This document shows, piece by piece, positions 11,788 through 23,581 of a DNA stretch of 34,937 nt. This stretch comes from Methylotenera sp. (GTDB lineage Bacteria; Pseudomonadota; Gammaproteobacteria; Burkholderiales; Methylophilaceae). The DNA lies in contig SYKG01000050.1 in NCBI GenBank assembly GCA_005797835.1, positions 1 through 34,937 on the forward strand, written 5' to 3'. The position numbers were made by a program, and so were the translations under genes. A model generated the notes under the pieces. That model was not told the origin of the DNA. It searched no databases and saw only the letters and a list, made by a program, of their open reading frames with translations. The first letter of the stretch is position 1; each line of letters opens with the position of its first letter.

Positions 11788-12692
11788 TACCTGATTTTGG
11801 AAAAGTTGCTGTACTTATGGGAGGCGATTCCAATGAAAGAGCTATTTCACTTTTAAGTGGGGATGCTGTATTTCATGCTTTGAAACGATTAGGAGTTCAT
11901 GCTGAGGCTTTCGACCCATCAGATAGAGATATTGAAGAAATAAAAACTTATGACCGAGCTTTTATAGTCCTTCATGGACGAGGGGGAGAAGATGGCTCAA
12001 TACAAGCTTTTTTAAAGTCAAAAAATGTTGCTTATACTGGAAGTGATTCTGCAAGCTCAGCAATTGGTATAGACAAGCTAAAAACAAAATTATTATGGCG
12101 TTCACTTAATATTTCAACACCAGACTTTTCACAAGTGAGCGGGGAAATGACTTATATAGATATCATAAATTTAATTGGATCACCTTTTTTTATGAAGGCC
12201 TCCAATGAAGGTTCAAGTATTGGAATTGATAAGATTAAAAACGAACATCAGTATCAAGAAGCTTTTTTAAAGATACAAAAAATTGATTCAAATGTGATTG
12301 CTGAAAAATTTGTGGATGGTGAAGAGTATACGGTGGGTATACTAAATAATAAAACTTTACCTATCATTAAAATTAAACCTAGTAATGAGTTTTATGACTA
12401 TGAAGCTAAATACCTTAAAGATGATACGCAATATATTTGTCCATCGGGCATAGAAAAAATTAAGGAAGCTCTGATAGCGGAAGAAGCTTTGGAAGCTTTC
12501 AAAGCTATCGGATGTTCTAGTTGGGGTCGCGTAGATTTTGTGATGGATAAAAAAGGTCATCACTATTTTATTGAAGTAAACACCATCCCTGGAATGACAA
12601 GTCACAGCCTGGTTCCTATGGCTGCAAAAGAGATGGGTATCAATTTTGATCAATTAGTTTTAGGAATATTACAAACTGCAGATGTTAAATAG
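11784..12692 (+). CDS. ddl: D-alanine--D-alanine ligase
   Basis: 302 aa; GGDSNERAISLLSG, HGRGGEDGSIQ, EVNTIPGMTSHSLVP; TTG start overlapping murB. Confidence 0.95.
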   Translation: MIPDFGKVAVLMGGDSNERAISLLSGDAVFHALKRLGVHAEAFDPSDRDIEEIKTYDRAFIVLHGRGGEDGSIQAFLKSKNVAYTGSDSASSAIGIDKLKTKLLWRSLNISTPDFSQVSGEMTYIDIINLIGSPFFMKASNEGSSIGIDKIKNEHQYQEAFLKIQKIDSNVIAEKFVDGEEYTVGILNNKTLPIIKIKPSNEFYDYEAKYLKDDTQYICPSGIEKIKEALIAEEALEAFKAIGCSSWGRVDFVMDKKGHHYFIEVNTIPGMTSHSLVPMAAKEMGINFDQLVLGILQTADVK

Positions 12693-13416
12693 CTATTTAA
12701 AAATCTATTGGCTAAGTAATATAGTATTTTTACTCAATATTATTTTGATACTTTTTTTATTAAGCTATCAATTTATAAATTTTGCTAAATTTCCCATTAG
12801 AGAAATTAAGGTTATAGGTCATCATCAACATCTTGATGAAGATCAAATCAGTATGATTTCAGATCGATTTGTTATAGGTAACTTTTTTTCTGTAGATTTA
12901 TATAGTACCAAGGAAGCTTTTATGAAATTACCTTGGATCAGAAATGTAAGTGTAAGAAGAGTTTGGCCAGATCGATTAGAAGTTTTTGTTGAAGAGCACC
13001 AAGCGATAGGAAGATGGGGCTCAATTGGCTTAGTGAATGAAAATGGAGAAATTTTCCATGGGGCGTCTGATGAAGATTTACCACTATTTTTTGGCCCGGA
13101 AGGTACAGAGAGCTATATAGCATTTGAGTATAAAAAAATGCAAAGTATTTTAGATAAAAAACAATTAAAAATTGCTCAAGTACTTCTTTTTCCAAGGTAC
13201 ACCTGGGAAGTCAGAACGACTGATAATATGAAAATTATCTTAAGTAAAGATTATATCGAAGAAAATCTCTCTCGCTTTGTATCTCAATATGACAATGTTT
13301 TAGCTTCTGTGAAAAGAATTGGTTCTGCTGACTTAAGATACCCCAATGGTTTTGCTATTAAAAAATCTAATGAACCTACAAAAAAAATAGATAGTAGTGT
13401 GAGGCCATTTATATGA
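12682..13416 (+). CDS. ftsQ: Cell division protein FtsQ
   Basis: 244 aa; N-terminal TM followed by POTRA-like region (FPIREIKVIG...LPWIRNVSVRRVWPDRLEVFVEEH); 11-nt overlap with ddl. Confidence 0.93.
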   Translation: MLNSYLKIYWLSNIVFLLNIILILFLLSYQFINFAKFPIREIKVIGHHQHLDEDQISMISDRFVIGNFFSVDLYSTKEAFMKLPWIRNVSVRRVWPDRLEVFVEEHQAIGRWGSIGLVNENGEIFHGASDEDLPLFFGPEGTESYIAFEYKKMQSILDKKQLKIAQVLLFPRYTWEVRTTDNMKIILSKDYIEENLSRFVSQYDNVLASVKRIGSADLRYPNGFAIKKSNEPTKKIDSSVRPFI

Positions 13417-14651
13417 TGAATCAAAAAGAAGAAAAGAAGCTCATCATTGGACTAGATATTGGCACATCAAAAATTGTGGCTATTGTGGCCGAGTTACAAC
13501 CAGATGGCTTATTGAATATTATTGGATTAGGGCAGCATAGCTCAAAAGGATTAAAAAAAGGAGTAGTTATTAACATTGACTCCACTATGGAAGCCATTCA
13601 AAGGGCGATTGAAGAAGCTGAGCTAATGGCGAATTGTAAAATCACTGATGTCTATACCGGTATTGCAGGTAGCCATATTAAAAGTATCAATTCAACTGGC
13701 ATGGTTAAGATTAAAGATGCTGAAGTCTCGCAATTAGATGTTGAAAAAGTCATTGAAACTGCGCGCGCTATTACTCTTCCGAACGATCAACAAGTACTTC
13801 ATATTTTGACACAGGAATATGTGATTGATGGTCAGGAAGACGTAAGGCAGCCTCTTGGTATGAGTGGAATGAGATTAGAAGTGAAAGTTCATATTGTAAC
13901 TGGCGCTATTGCAGCTGCTCAAAATATTGTGAAATGTATCAAACGCTGCGGTATTGAAGTTTCTGAATTAGTCCTACAACCGATAGCTTCAGGTATGGCA
14001 GTCCTCACAGATGATGAAAAAGAATTAGGTGTGTGTTTAGTCGATATTGGTGGGGGTACAACTGATATTGCAGTATTGAGACATGGATCTATTCGACATA
14101 CAGCAGTAATTCCGATTGCTGGTGATCAGATTAATAACGATATTGCAGTAGCTTTCAGAACTCCATTACCGTCAGCTGAGGAGATAAAAATTAAGCATGG
14201 TTATGCGGCAAGAAGTTTGGCTTCCACTTCAGAGCAAATTGAAATTCCGGTCGTAGATGGTAAAGAGTCTAAAATTATTTCAACACTTTCATTAGCAGAA
14301 GTCATTGAACCTCGATTAACGGAGCTTTATAAACTTATTTCAAGTGAGTTGAAACGAAGTGGTATGGAAGATATGATAGCTTCTGGCATTGTAATCACAG
14401 GAGGATCATCCTTAATGAGAGGTATGGTTAATCTTGGTGAAAGTGTATTTAGAATGCCAGTTAGAATTGGCACCCCGAGGAATATCGGTGGTTTATCTGA
14501 GGTTGTTGATAATCCTAGATACTCAACTGGTATTGGGTTGTTACTCATGGGCAAGGAACAAATAGAAAAAGAAAAGATGAATAAAATTGCTGGCAATTCA
14601 ATAAATCAAATCTTTATGAAAATGCAGAATTGGTTTAAAGGTAACTTTTAA
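13413..14651 (+). CDS. ftsA: Cell division protein FtsA
   Basis: 412 aa; GLDIGTSKIVAIV; VDIGGGTTDIAV; 4-nt overlap with ftsQ. Confidence 0.96.
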   Translation: MMNQKEEKKLIIGLDIGTSKIVAIVAELQPDGLLNIIGLGQHSSKGLKKGVVINIDSTMEAIQRAIEEAELMANCKITDVYTGIAGSHIKSINSTGMVKIKDAEVSQLDVEKVIETARAITLPNDQQVLHILTQEYVIDGQEDVRQPLGMSGMRLEVKVHIVTGAIAAAQNIVKCIKRCGIEVSELVLQPIASGMAVLTDDEKELGVCLVDIGGGTTDIAVLRHGSIRHTAVIPIAGDQINNDIAVAFRTPLPSAEEIKIKHGYAARSLASTSEQIEIPVVDGKESKIISTLSLAEVIEPRLTELYKLISSELKRSGMEDMIASGIVITGGSSLMRGMVNLGESVFRMPVRIGTPRNIGGLSEVVDNPRYSTGIGLLLMGKEQIEKEKMNKIAGNSINQIFMKMQNWFKGNF

Positions 14652-14667
14652 TTCTTGGAGATGGGAT

Positions 14668-15819
14668 ATGTTTGAAGTCATTGATAGTAAGTCACAAAAT
14701 GCCATCATAAAAGTCATTGGTGTTGGTGGCTGTGGAGGTAATGCTGTTGATCATATGATCGATAAGAATTTAATGGGCGTTGAATTCATCTGTGCTAATA
14801 CAGATATGCAAGCACTGAAAAAAAGTCGTGCTAGTCATATATTACAAATTGGTCAATCAATTACTAAAGGACTAGGTGCTGGGGCAAAGCCCGAAATCGG
14901 CAAACAAGCAGCGATTGATGATAAAGAAAAAATTATTAGTGCTATTAAAGATTCAGATATGTTATTTATCGCCGCAGGCATGGGGGGTGGAACTGGAACA
15001 GGTGCCGCACCTGTGATTGCTCAAATTGCAAAAGAATTAGGTATTTTAACTATTGCAGTTGTGACCAAACCTTTCTTATTTGAAGGTAAAAGAACATCTA
15101 TTGCATCTGATGGTATCAATGAATTAGTTCAGTATGTGGATTCTTTAATTGTCATTCCAAATGAAAAATTACTGGAAGTCTTGGGAGAAAATATTCCATT
15201 TCTAGAGGCTTTTAATGCGGCCAATGGCGTATTGCATAATGCGGTTTCTGGTATTTCAGAAATTATTAATAGCCCAGGTTTAGTGAATGTTGACTTTGCT
15301 GATGTGAGGACAGTGATGGGTGAAATGGGTATGGCAATGATTGGTTCTGGTGAAGCTCAAGGTGAACATCGTGCATTTAAAGCATCTCAGTCTGCAGTTG
15401 CAAGCCCACTCCTAGAGGATGTTAATTTAGTGAACGCGCGAGGTATTTTAGTGAATATCTCAGCAAATAGTAAATTTACACTTAAGGAGTACCATGAAGT
15501 GATGGAGACAATTAAACAGTTTGCAGCAATTGATGCTACTGTAATTGTTGGTAACGTTATTGATGAAGCGATGGGAGATTCGATTCGAGTGACTGTTGTC
15601 GCAACAGGTTTAGCTCAAAATGTAAAACAAAGAATGCAACGTCTAGAGACTAAATCAATTTTACAAAATAAACCAACTTTCGCTCAAGATGAGCCACCTT
15701 CTGATGATGACCCTGATGTATTCAGTTCTAATGAGAATAGAGCGCAGGTTGAAATTATGAAAATGTCAGGAATGGAAGAATATGATATTCCTGCTTTCTT
15801 GAGAAAAAAAGGAGAATAA
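14668..15819 (+). CDS. ftsZ: Cell division GTPase FtsZ
   Basis: 383 aa; tubulin signature AAGMGGGTGTGAAPVIA; C-terminal YDIPAFLRKKGE. Confidence 0.98.
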   Translation: MFEVIDSKSQNAIIKVIGVGGCGGNAVDHMIDKNLMGVEFICANTDMQALKKSRASHILQIGQSITKGLGAGAKPEIGKQAAIDDKEKIISAIKDSDMLFIAAGMGGGTGTGAAPVIAQIAKELGILTIAVVTKPFLFEGKRTSIASDGINELVQYVDSLIVIPNEKLLEVLGENIPFLEAFNAANGVLHNAVSGISEIINSPGLVNVDFADVRTVMGEMGMAMIGSGEAQGEHRAFKASQSAVASPLLEDVNLVNARGILVNISANSKFTLKEYHEVMETIKQFAAIDATVIVGNVIDEAMGDSIRVTVVATGLAQNVKQRMQRLETKSILQNKPTFAQDEPPSDDDPDVFSSNENRAQVEIMKMSGMEEYDIPAFLRKKGE

Positions 15820-15826
15820 GTATTTA

Positions 15827-16777
15827 ATGATCAAACAAAGAACTATTGAAAAGTCTGTTCAGACTTCAGGTGTAGGCCTTCATAATGGAGAAAAAGTGAC
15901 CATGACACTTAGGCCTGCCGAAGAAGATCAGGGAATTATCTTTAGAAGAGTAGATCAAAATAAAATTAACGAAGTAAAAGTAAGTCCTGACGCAGTTAAA
16001 GACACTAAGATGTGCTCAGCTATTGGGCAAGAAGCTTCTCGTGTAGCTACAGTTGAACATTTAATGTCTGCATTATCTGCCATAGGTATCGATAATATTA
16101 TTATTGAATTAAATGGTTCCGAAGTCCCTATTATGGATGGAAGCTCCATACCTTTCATTTATCTTCTTCAAACAGCACAAATTAGAGAACAGAGCGCTGC
16201 AAAAAAATTTGTATTGATTAACGATATCATTGAAGTTAAAGATAAAGATAAATGGGCGAGATTAGAACCTTATGAGGGGTTTAAAGTTGATTTTACAATC
16301 GACTTTCCTCACCCTGCATTTGATATATCGACGAATACAGTTGCATTAGATTTTTATGAGGAATCCTATATCACAGAAATTAGTCGTGCACGGACATTTG
16401 GATTTATGCAAGAAGTTGAATACCTCAGATCTCATGGATTGGCGAGGGGAGGATCACTTGATAATGCAATTGTATTGGATGAGTATAAAATTATTAATAC
16501 AGAAGGGTTGAGGTATAACGATGAGTTTGTGCGACATAAAATACTTGATGCGGTAGGTGATCTTTATATGTTAGGTTATTCCATCATAGGAAATTTTAAA
16601 GCATTCAAGTCAGGGCATGAATTAAATAATAAATTATTATTAGCATTACTTTCTAATAAGCAATGTTGGAGTCTCACTAGTCTTGATAGTCAAGACTCTA
16701 GGACATCAAATTTGGCATCGCGCTATATCAATTCTAAAAAAGGTGTTTTAAATCACGTAATGAGTGGAGTTTACTAA
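15827..16777 (+). CDS. lpxC: UDP-3-O-acyl-N-acetylglucosamine deacetylase LpxC
   Basis: 316 aa; TVEHLMSAL, ISRARTFGF, HKILDAVGDLYMLG, GHELNNKLL. Confidence 0.96.
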   Translation: MIKQRTIEKSVQTSGVGLHNGEKVTMTLRPAEEDQGIIFRRVDQNKINEVKVSPDAVKDTKMCSAIGQEASRVATVEHLMSALSAIGIDNIIIELNGSEVPIMDGSSIPFIYLLQTAQIREQSAAKKFVLINDIIEVKDKDKWARLEPYEGFKVDFTIDFPHPAFDISTNTVALDFYEESYITEISRARTFGFMQEVEYLRSHGLARGGSLDNAIVLDEYKIINTEGLRYNDEFVRHKILDAVGDLYMLGYSIIGNFKAFKSGHELNNKLLLALLSNKQCWSLTSLDSQDSRTSNLASRYINSKKGVLNHVMSGVY

Positions 16778-16938
16778 TGAATATTTTAAGAATTTGTATA
16801 TTTTTATTGCTAGCAATATTAGTAGGACTGACTTTTTTATACTTAAATACAAAAAATAAAAAATATATTAAATATTTAAAACTCACAACAAATATCACAT
16901 TAATATTTATTCTTATATTTATTATAAGAATGCTTTAA
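16777..16938 (+). CDS. Small two-TM hydrophobic protein of unknown function (53 aa)
   Basis: Read by hand; missing from the ORF track. MNILRICIFLLLAILVGLTFLYLNTKNKKYIKYLKLTTNITLIFILIFIIRML*. ATG overlaps the lpxC stop by 1 nt (TAATG); stop lies 7 nt before the next gene. Confidence 0.55.
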   Translation: MNILRICIFLLLAILVGLTFLYLNTKNKKYIKYLKLTTNITLIFILIFIIRML

Positions 16939-16945
16939 CTTTAAA

Positions 16946-17896
16946 GTGGCTCAATCAAAAAAAACGATTGCAATTTTTGGAGCTTCAGGTTTTTTAGGCT
17001 CCAGTCTTGTCCTTGCCCTAAATCAGTCTCATTTCTATCTAAAATTATTTTCTCGAAACAAGGAAAAAATTAAATTTTGTACCGTCAATCCTAACATTCA
17101 AATATTTAACTTAGATCTTCATGATCTGACACAAGTAAAAAAAGATTTAAAAAAAGTAGATGTTGTAATTAACCTCTTAGGTATTCTGCATCAATCTAAA
17201 AAAAATTCTTTTGATAAAATTCACCATATTTGGCCGAGTAATTTATCTAAAATAATAAAAGACAGTGGTATTAAGCGATTAATTCATGTCAGTGCATTAG
17301 GGGCAAATCTTCAAGCACCCAGTTTATATCTGAAATCTAAAGCACTAGGAGAGTTTGTATTACTTAAACAAATAGATTTAGATTTAACTATACTAAGACC
17401 CTCTATTATTTTTGGGCCGAAAGATAATTTTATTAATATGTTTAAGTTACTTGTAAAGTGGCTTCCAGTTATAGTTCTCTTATCTCCCCAATCTAAATTT
17501 CAACCCATTTATATTGAGGATGTATCAAAAGTTCTCATTAAGAGTATTTTTGATAAAAAGACATATGGAAAAGTTTATGACTTAGGTGGACCTGATATTT
17601 ATTCACTTAAAGAGATTGTTAGACTTATTATTAAGTCAGGAAAATTTAAACGCCTCATTATCCCACTGAACAAAATGCTTTCATATATGTTTGCCTTAAT
17701 TATGGAAATGATGCCAATAAAGATATTAACTCGGGATAATTGGAGATCTATGCAAGTTGATAATGTAGTAAATACTCAACGTACAATCCCATATAGAAAT
17801 GTTCTTGGGAGACTAGATCATTACCTGAAGAGTAAAAAAAATACACCTCCTATGAGAGCCAAATATAATCTTTATAGAAGTAAATCTGGTCGATAA
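16946..17896 (+). CDS. NDUFA9-like NAD(P)-binding (atypical SDR) protein
   Basis: 316 aa; N-terminal IAIFGASGFLGSSLV Rossmann motif, NLLGIL, HVSALGA, ILRPSIIFGP. Confidence 0.85.
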   Translation: MAQSKKTIAIFGASGFLGSSLVLALNQSHFYLKLFSRNKEKIKFCTVNPNIQIFNLDLHDLTQVKKDLKKVDVVINLLGILHQSKKNSFDKIHHIWPSNLSKIIKDSGIKRLIHVSALGANLQAPSLYLKSKALGEFVLLKQIDLDLTILRPSIIFGPKDNFINMFKLLVKWLPVIVLLSPQSKFQPIYIEDVSKVLIKSIFDKKTYGKVYDLGGPDIYSLKEIVRLIIKSGKFKRLIIPLNKMLSYMFALIMEMMPIKILTRDNWRSMQVDNVVNTQRTIPYRNVLGRLDHYLKSKKNTPPMRAKYNLYRSKSGR

Positions 17897-19021
17897 ATGA
17901 AAATTTATCTTGTGGGTGGTGCAGTTCGAGATCAGATCATGGGTTTATCGGGGAAAGATAGGGATTATGTAGTGGTAGGGTCGAGCTCTGAAGAAATGGT
18001 CCAATTGGGTTATAAGCCTGTAGGCAAAGATTTTCCAGTTTTTTTACATCCAAAAACACATCATGAGTATGCGCTAGCAAGAACAGAGCGTAAAGTTTCA
18101 AAAGGCTATAAGGGCTTTAAAGTATACGCTTCAAAAGAAGTCACTTTAGAGGAAGATCTTAAGCGAAGAGACATCACTATTAATGCTATTGCAAAAGATA
18201 AAAGAGGAAAGTATTTTGATCCTTTTAATGGGATTAAGGATATTAAAAATAAAGTTATACGTCACGTAAGTCCTGCTTTTGTTGAAGACCCTATTCGTAT
18301 TTTTCGTATCGCACGATTTTCTGCTCGATTCAATGAGTTCAAAATTCACACTAAAACAGAAGAGATTCTAAAGCAAATTGTAAAAAATAAAGAAATTGAA
18401 GCTGTAGCTTCGGAGAGAATTTGGCATGAACTCTCTGTAGGATTTTTAGAAAAAAAATCATACTTAATGTTTGACATACTTCACCGATGTGGTGCACTCA
18501 AATTATTATTGCCAGAAATGAATTATTTGAAACATAAAAAATCAATAAAGAGGAGCTTGGAATATGCAGCCAAGTCAAAATATTCTACAGATATTAAAGC
18601 AGCTATATTTTTTATACATACATATCCTTTAAAAGGGACTATAAAGTATCAAGAGAATGTCTTCACAAGGCTTGCTGTCCCATGTGCTGTAAAAAAATTA
18701 ACTGAGAGGACAGTTTCTAGTCTAAACGACTTAAAGCAGATTAATAAACTTAAGTCTTATCAAATTCTAGATTTAATTTACAAAATGGATTTATTTAGAA
18801 ATCCAAATACACTTTTGGATGTGATGAGAGTCTTTGAGGCTTATATTAAAGGTCAAATGAATAAAACAACAGCAGCAGCGATAACTTTAAAAAAGATGAA
18901 AAAGTACTTAAGACATCTTAATAAATTAAATCTAACTTCAATAAGTCAAAATAAGAGTGGTTTTGATATTAAAGAAGCAATTTATGCAGCGCGTCTTAAA
19001 GCATTAACGAAACTAATCTAG
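17897..19021 (+). CDS. cca: CCA-adding tRNA nucleotidyltransferase
   Basis: 374 aa; VGGAVRDQIMG, KDRDYVVVG, RRDITINAIA, EDPIRIFRIARF; HD-domain motif not recognisable. Confidence 0.92.
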   Translation: MKIYLVGGAVRDQIMGLSGKDRDYVVVGSSSEEMVQLGYKPVGKDFPVFLHPKTHHEYALARTERKVSKGYKGFKVYASKEVTLEEDLKRRDITINAIAKDKRGKYFDPFNGIKDIKNKVIRHVSPAFVEDPIRIFRIARFSARFNEFKIHTKTEEILKQIVKNKEIEAVASERIWHELSVGFLEKKSYLMFDILHRCGALKLLLPEMNYLKHKKSIKRSLEYAAKSKYSTDIKAAIFFIHTYPLKGTIKYQENVFTRLAVPCAVKKLTERTVSSLNDLKQINKLKSYQILDLIYKMDLFRNPNTLLDVMRVFEAYIKGQMNKTTAAAITLKKMKKYLRHLNKLNLTSISQNKSGFDIKEAIYAARLKALTKLI

Positions 19022-19026
19022 CATTA

Positions 19027-19644
19027 TTAAATTAATTGAGTAATTTTCGAAATACGCTTATGCACAAAAATTGGTTTTTTATTTAGTTTGGATACCAGAA
19101 TTGTCCTCATACCTATTTTGCAAGCTGTTTTTAGATTTGTAAGATCGTCTTCGACCATCGCACATTTATAGGGTTTTTTTCCAAGTCGTCGTAAAATTTT
19201 CCTAAATGCATGAAGCGATGGTTTGGGATTAAAATTAGTTGATTCAATGCTATAGATTGTTGAAAAATATTTTTGAATTTTTAGTGATTTAGTGATTGCG
19301 ATTGCATAATGAAGTGGCGCATTTGTAAAAATAATTTTTTTACCTTTGAGTTTTTTTAAAGTATTCTTTAGCGCGTGTGATTGCTTTACGAATTTTGATA
19401 GCTCATCTGCGTTATGCGTTTTGAGTAAAAATTCTTTTGGATCAACACCATGATTGTCTATCATGCCTTTTAATGTAGCACCATAGACTCTCCAATATTG
19501 ATCTCGAAGAGCATGAGCATCATCATGGCTGATATGAAGCTTATTACTGACATAGTCAGTCATAGATTTATTAATATCTGGGAATATTTTGGAACTTGCG
19601 TCATGCAACGTATCATCTAAATCAAAAATCCAAATTTTGGACAA
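19027..19644 (-). CDS. HAD-family hydrolase, pyrimidine 5'-nucleotidase-like
   Basis: 205 aa; FDLDDTLHD motif I, IIFTNAP motif II, VEDDLTNLKTA motif IV; TTG start right after the argB stop. Confidence 0.85.
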   Translation of the reverse strand: MSKIWIFDLDDTLHDASSKIFPDINKSMTDYVSNKLHISHDDAHALRDQYWRVYGATLKGMIDNHGVDPKEFLLKTHNADELSKFVKQSHALKNTLKKLKGKKIIFTNAPLHYAIAITKSLKIQKYFSTIYSIESTNFNPKPSLHAFRKILRRLGKKPYKCAMVEDDLTNLKTACKIGMRTILVSKLNKKPIFVHKRISKITQLI

Positions 19645-22111
<2,467 letters not shown>

Positions 22112-22128
22112 AAGGTAATAATTTGCTT

Positions 22129-22153
22129 AAAATGCATATTATATATGTATTTT
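22129..22153 (-). promoter_or_regulatory. Candidate operator/promoter: imperfect inverted repeat upstream of the HTH-argA gene
   Basis: AAAATGCATAT-TAT-ATATGTATTTT: 11-bp arms, 10/11 complementary, 3-bp spacer, 18-42 nt upstream of the start codon. TATAAT on the minus strand at 22138-22143 spans the centre. Confidence 0.35.
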
Positions 22154-22180
22154 TAATAAAATTATTCAAATTTTTGCGTT

Positions 22181-22927
22181 TTATGCAAAATCACCCCATA
22201 AATTTTGCATAATAGAAAGGGCAACTATAGGGGCTGTTTCTGTTCTTAATATTCTTTGACCAATATTCACCGGTATAAAGGCACTATTTAAAGCTAATGC
22301 CATTTCTTTTTCTGAAAACCCGCCCTCAGGCCCCACCATAAAGACAATAGAAGAAAAAGGTTTTTTTAAGTGATTTATATTTTGTGCTTTTGATGGCGTG
22401 AGGATTAGCTTCAAGCTATCTATTTTTTGATTTTGATCACCTAACCATTGGGTTAAGTTGAGCGGGCTTAAAATATCTGGAATAGAACTTCGCCCAGTTT
22501 GCTCACACGCTGATATAGCCACCGCTCTCCAGTGCTCAAGTTTTTTATCTGCTCTTTCACGATCGAGTTTAATAATCGATCGCTCAGTCAATAGGGGTTG
22601 TATAAATTGAATGCCGAGCTCTGCGGATTTTTGAATAATCCAGTCCATTTTTTCCCCTACCACAAGACCTTGTGCGAGTGTTATCTTTAACGGCGATTCA
22701 TGATTAACTTCATACTTATCAATAATTTCAACGCATGTTTTATGTTTGGACACTTCAATCACTTTTGCGACATAATCAAACCCATCACCGTTAAAAAGAG
22801 CAAATTGATCCCCTGCTTTTAACTTTAAAACTTTCGTGGCGTGAATATGTGTTTGAGCGCCTAACTCAACAACATGTTTGAGTTCTAGGTTTTCGGAGTG
22901 GTAAAATCGATTCTCTTCCATAGTCAA
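22181..22927 (-). CDS. rsmE: 16S rRNA m3U1498 methyltransferase RsmE
   Basis: 248 aa; VGPEGGFSEKEM, LGQRILRTETAP-like (IGQRILRTETAPIVAL). Confidence 0.95.
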   Translation of the reverse strand: MTMEENRFYHSENLELKHVVELGAQTHIHATKVLKLKAGDQFALFNGDGFDYVAKVIEVSKHKTCVEIIDKYEVNHESPLKITLAQGLVVGEKMDWIIQKSAELGIQFIQPLLTERSIIKLDRERADKKLEHWRAVAISACEQTGRSSIPDILSPLNLTQWLGDQNQKIDSLKLILTPSKAQNINHLKKPFSSIVFMVGPEGGFSEKEMALALNSAFIPVNIGQRILRTETAPIVALSIMQNLWGDFA

Positions 22928-22964
22928 TTCTATTCAATAGGTAAGCTATATTAAGGCATAAAAC

Positions 22965-23519
22965 ATGGCTAGTTTAAATACCCCGCTTTGCGATTTTGGT
23001 TGGAAAGCTGTTGATTTCAATTTACAAGGTGTTGATGGCACATTTTGGCATTTAGAAAAATCAAAAGGCAATAATGCTTTACTAGTGATGTTTATATGTA
23101 ATCACTGTCCTTATGTGAAAGCTATATTACCAAGACTTATCCATGATGTTCGAGCTTTAAAAGATCTGGGTATTGAAACGATCGCTATTCAGAGTAATGA
23201 CCCTGTGAATTATCCCGAAGATTCATTTGAAAATATGAAACTGATTGCGCATCAATCTCAGTTTTCTTTTCCCTACGTGATCGATGAGAATCAAGAAATA
23301 GCAAGATCTTATAATGCTATTTGTACGCCTGATTTTTTTGGATTTAATCGCAATTTAGAATTGCAATATCGAGGGCGTTTTGATGCAACAGGTCGTGGAG
23401 AGCCTCCACTAAACAATACGCGAGATTTATATGAGGCGATGAAGCTTATTGGTGAGACTCAAAAAGGACCCCTTGAGCAAAAATCAAGTATTGGTTGCTC
23501 CATTAAATGGCGAGAATGA
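22965..23519 (+). CDS. Thioredoxin-like / AhpC-TSA family redoxin
   Basis: 184 aa; MFICNHCPYVKAI (CxxC), VIDENQEIARSYNAICTPDFFGFN. Confidence 0.85.
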   Translation: MASLNTPLCDFGWKAVDFNLQGVDGTFWHLEKSKGNNALLVMFICNHCPYVKAILPRLIHDVRALKDLGIETIAIQSNDPVNYPEDSFENMKLIAHQSQFSFPYVIDENQEIARSYNAICTPDFFGFNRNLELQYRGRFDATGRGEPPLNNTRDLYEAMKLIGETQKGPLEQKSSIGCSIKWRE

Positions 23520-23543
23520 AAAGCAATTAGTTTAAATACTCAA

Positions 23544-23581
23544 GAGGCAAAAAGACCCTATTCGCCTTGCTGAAAAGGGGT
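23544..23581 (+). ncRNA. Possible small H-type pseudoknot in the intergenic region upstream of tkt
   Basis: GAGGC(23544-23548)/GCCTT(23564-23568) enclose ACCCT(23555-23559), which can pair with GGGGT(23577-23581). By-eye prediction only. Confidence 0.2.

Noticed and set aside
12357-12653. Minus-strand ORF inside ddl (98 aa)
   Set aside because: Antisense to conserved ligase motifs, no family resemblance.
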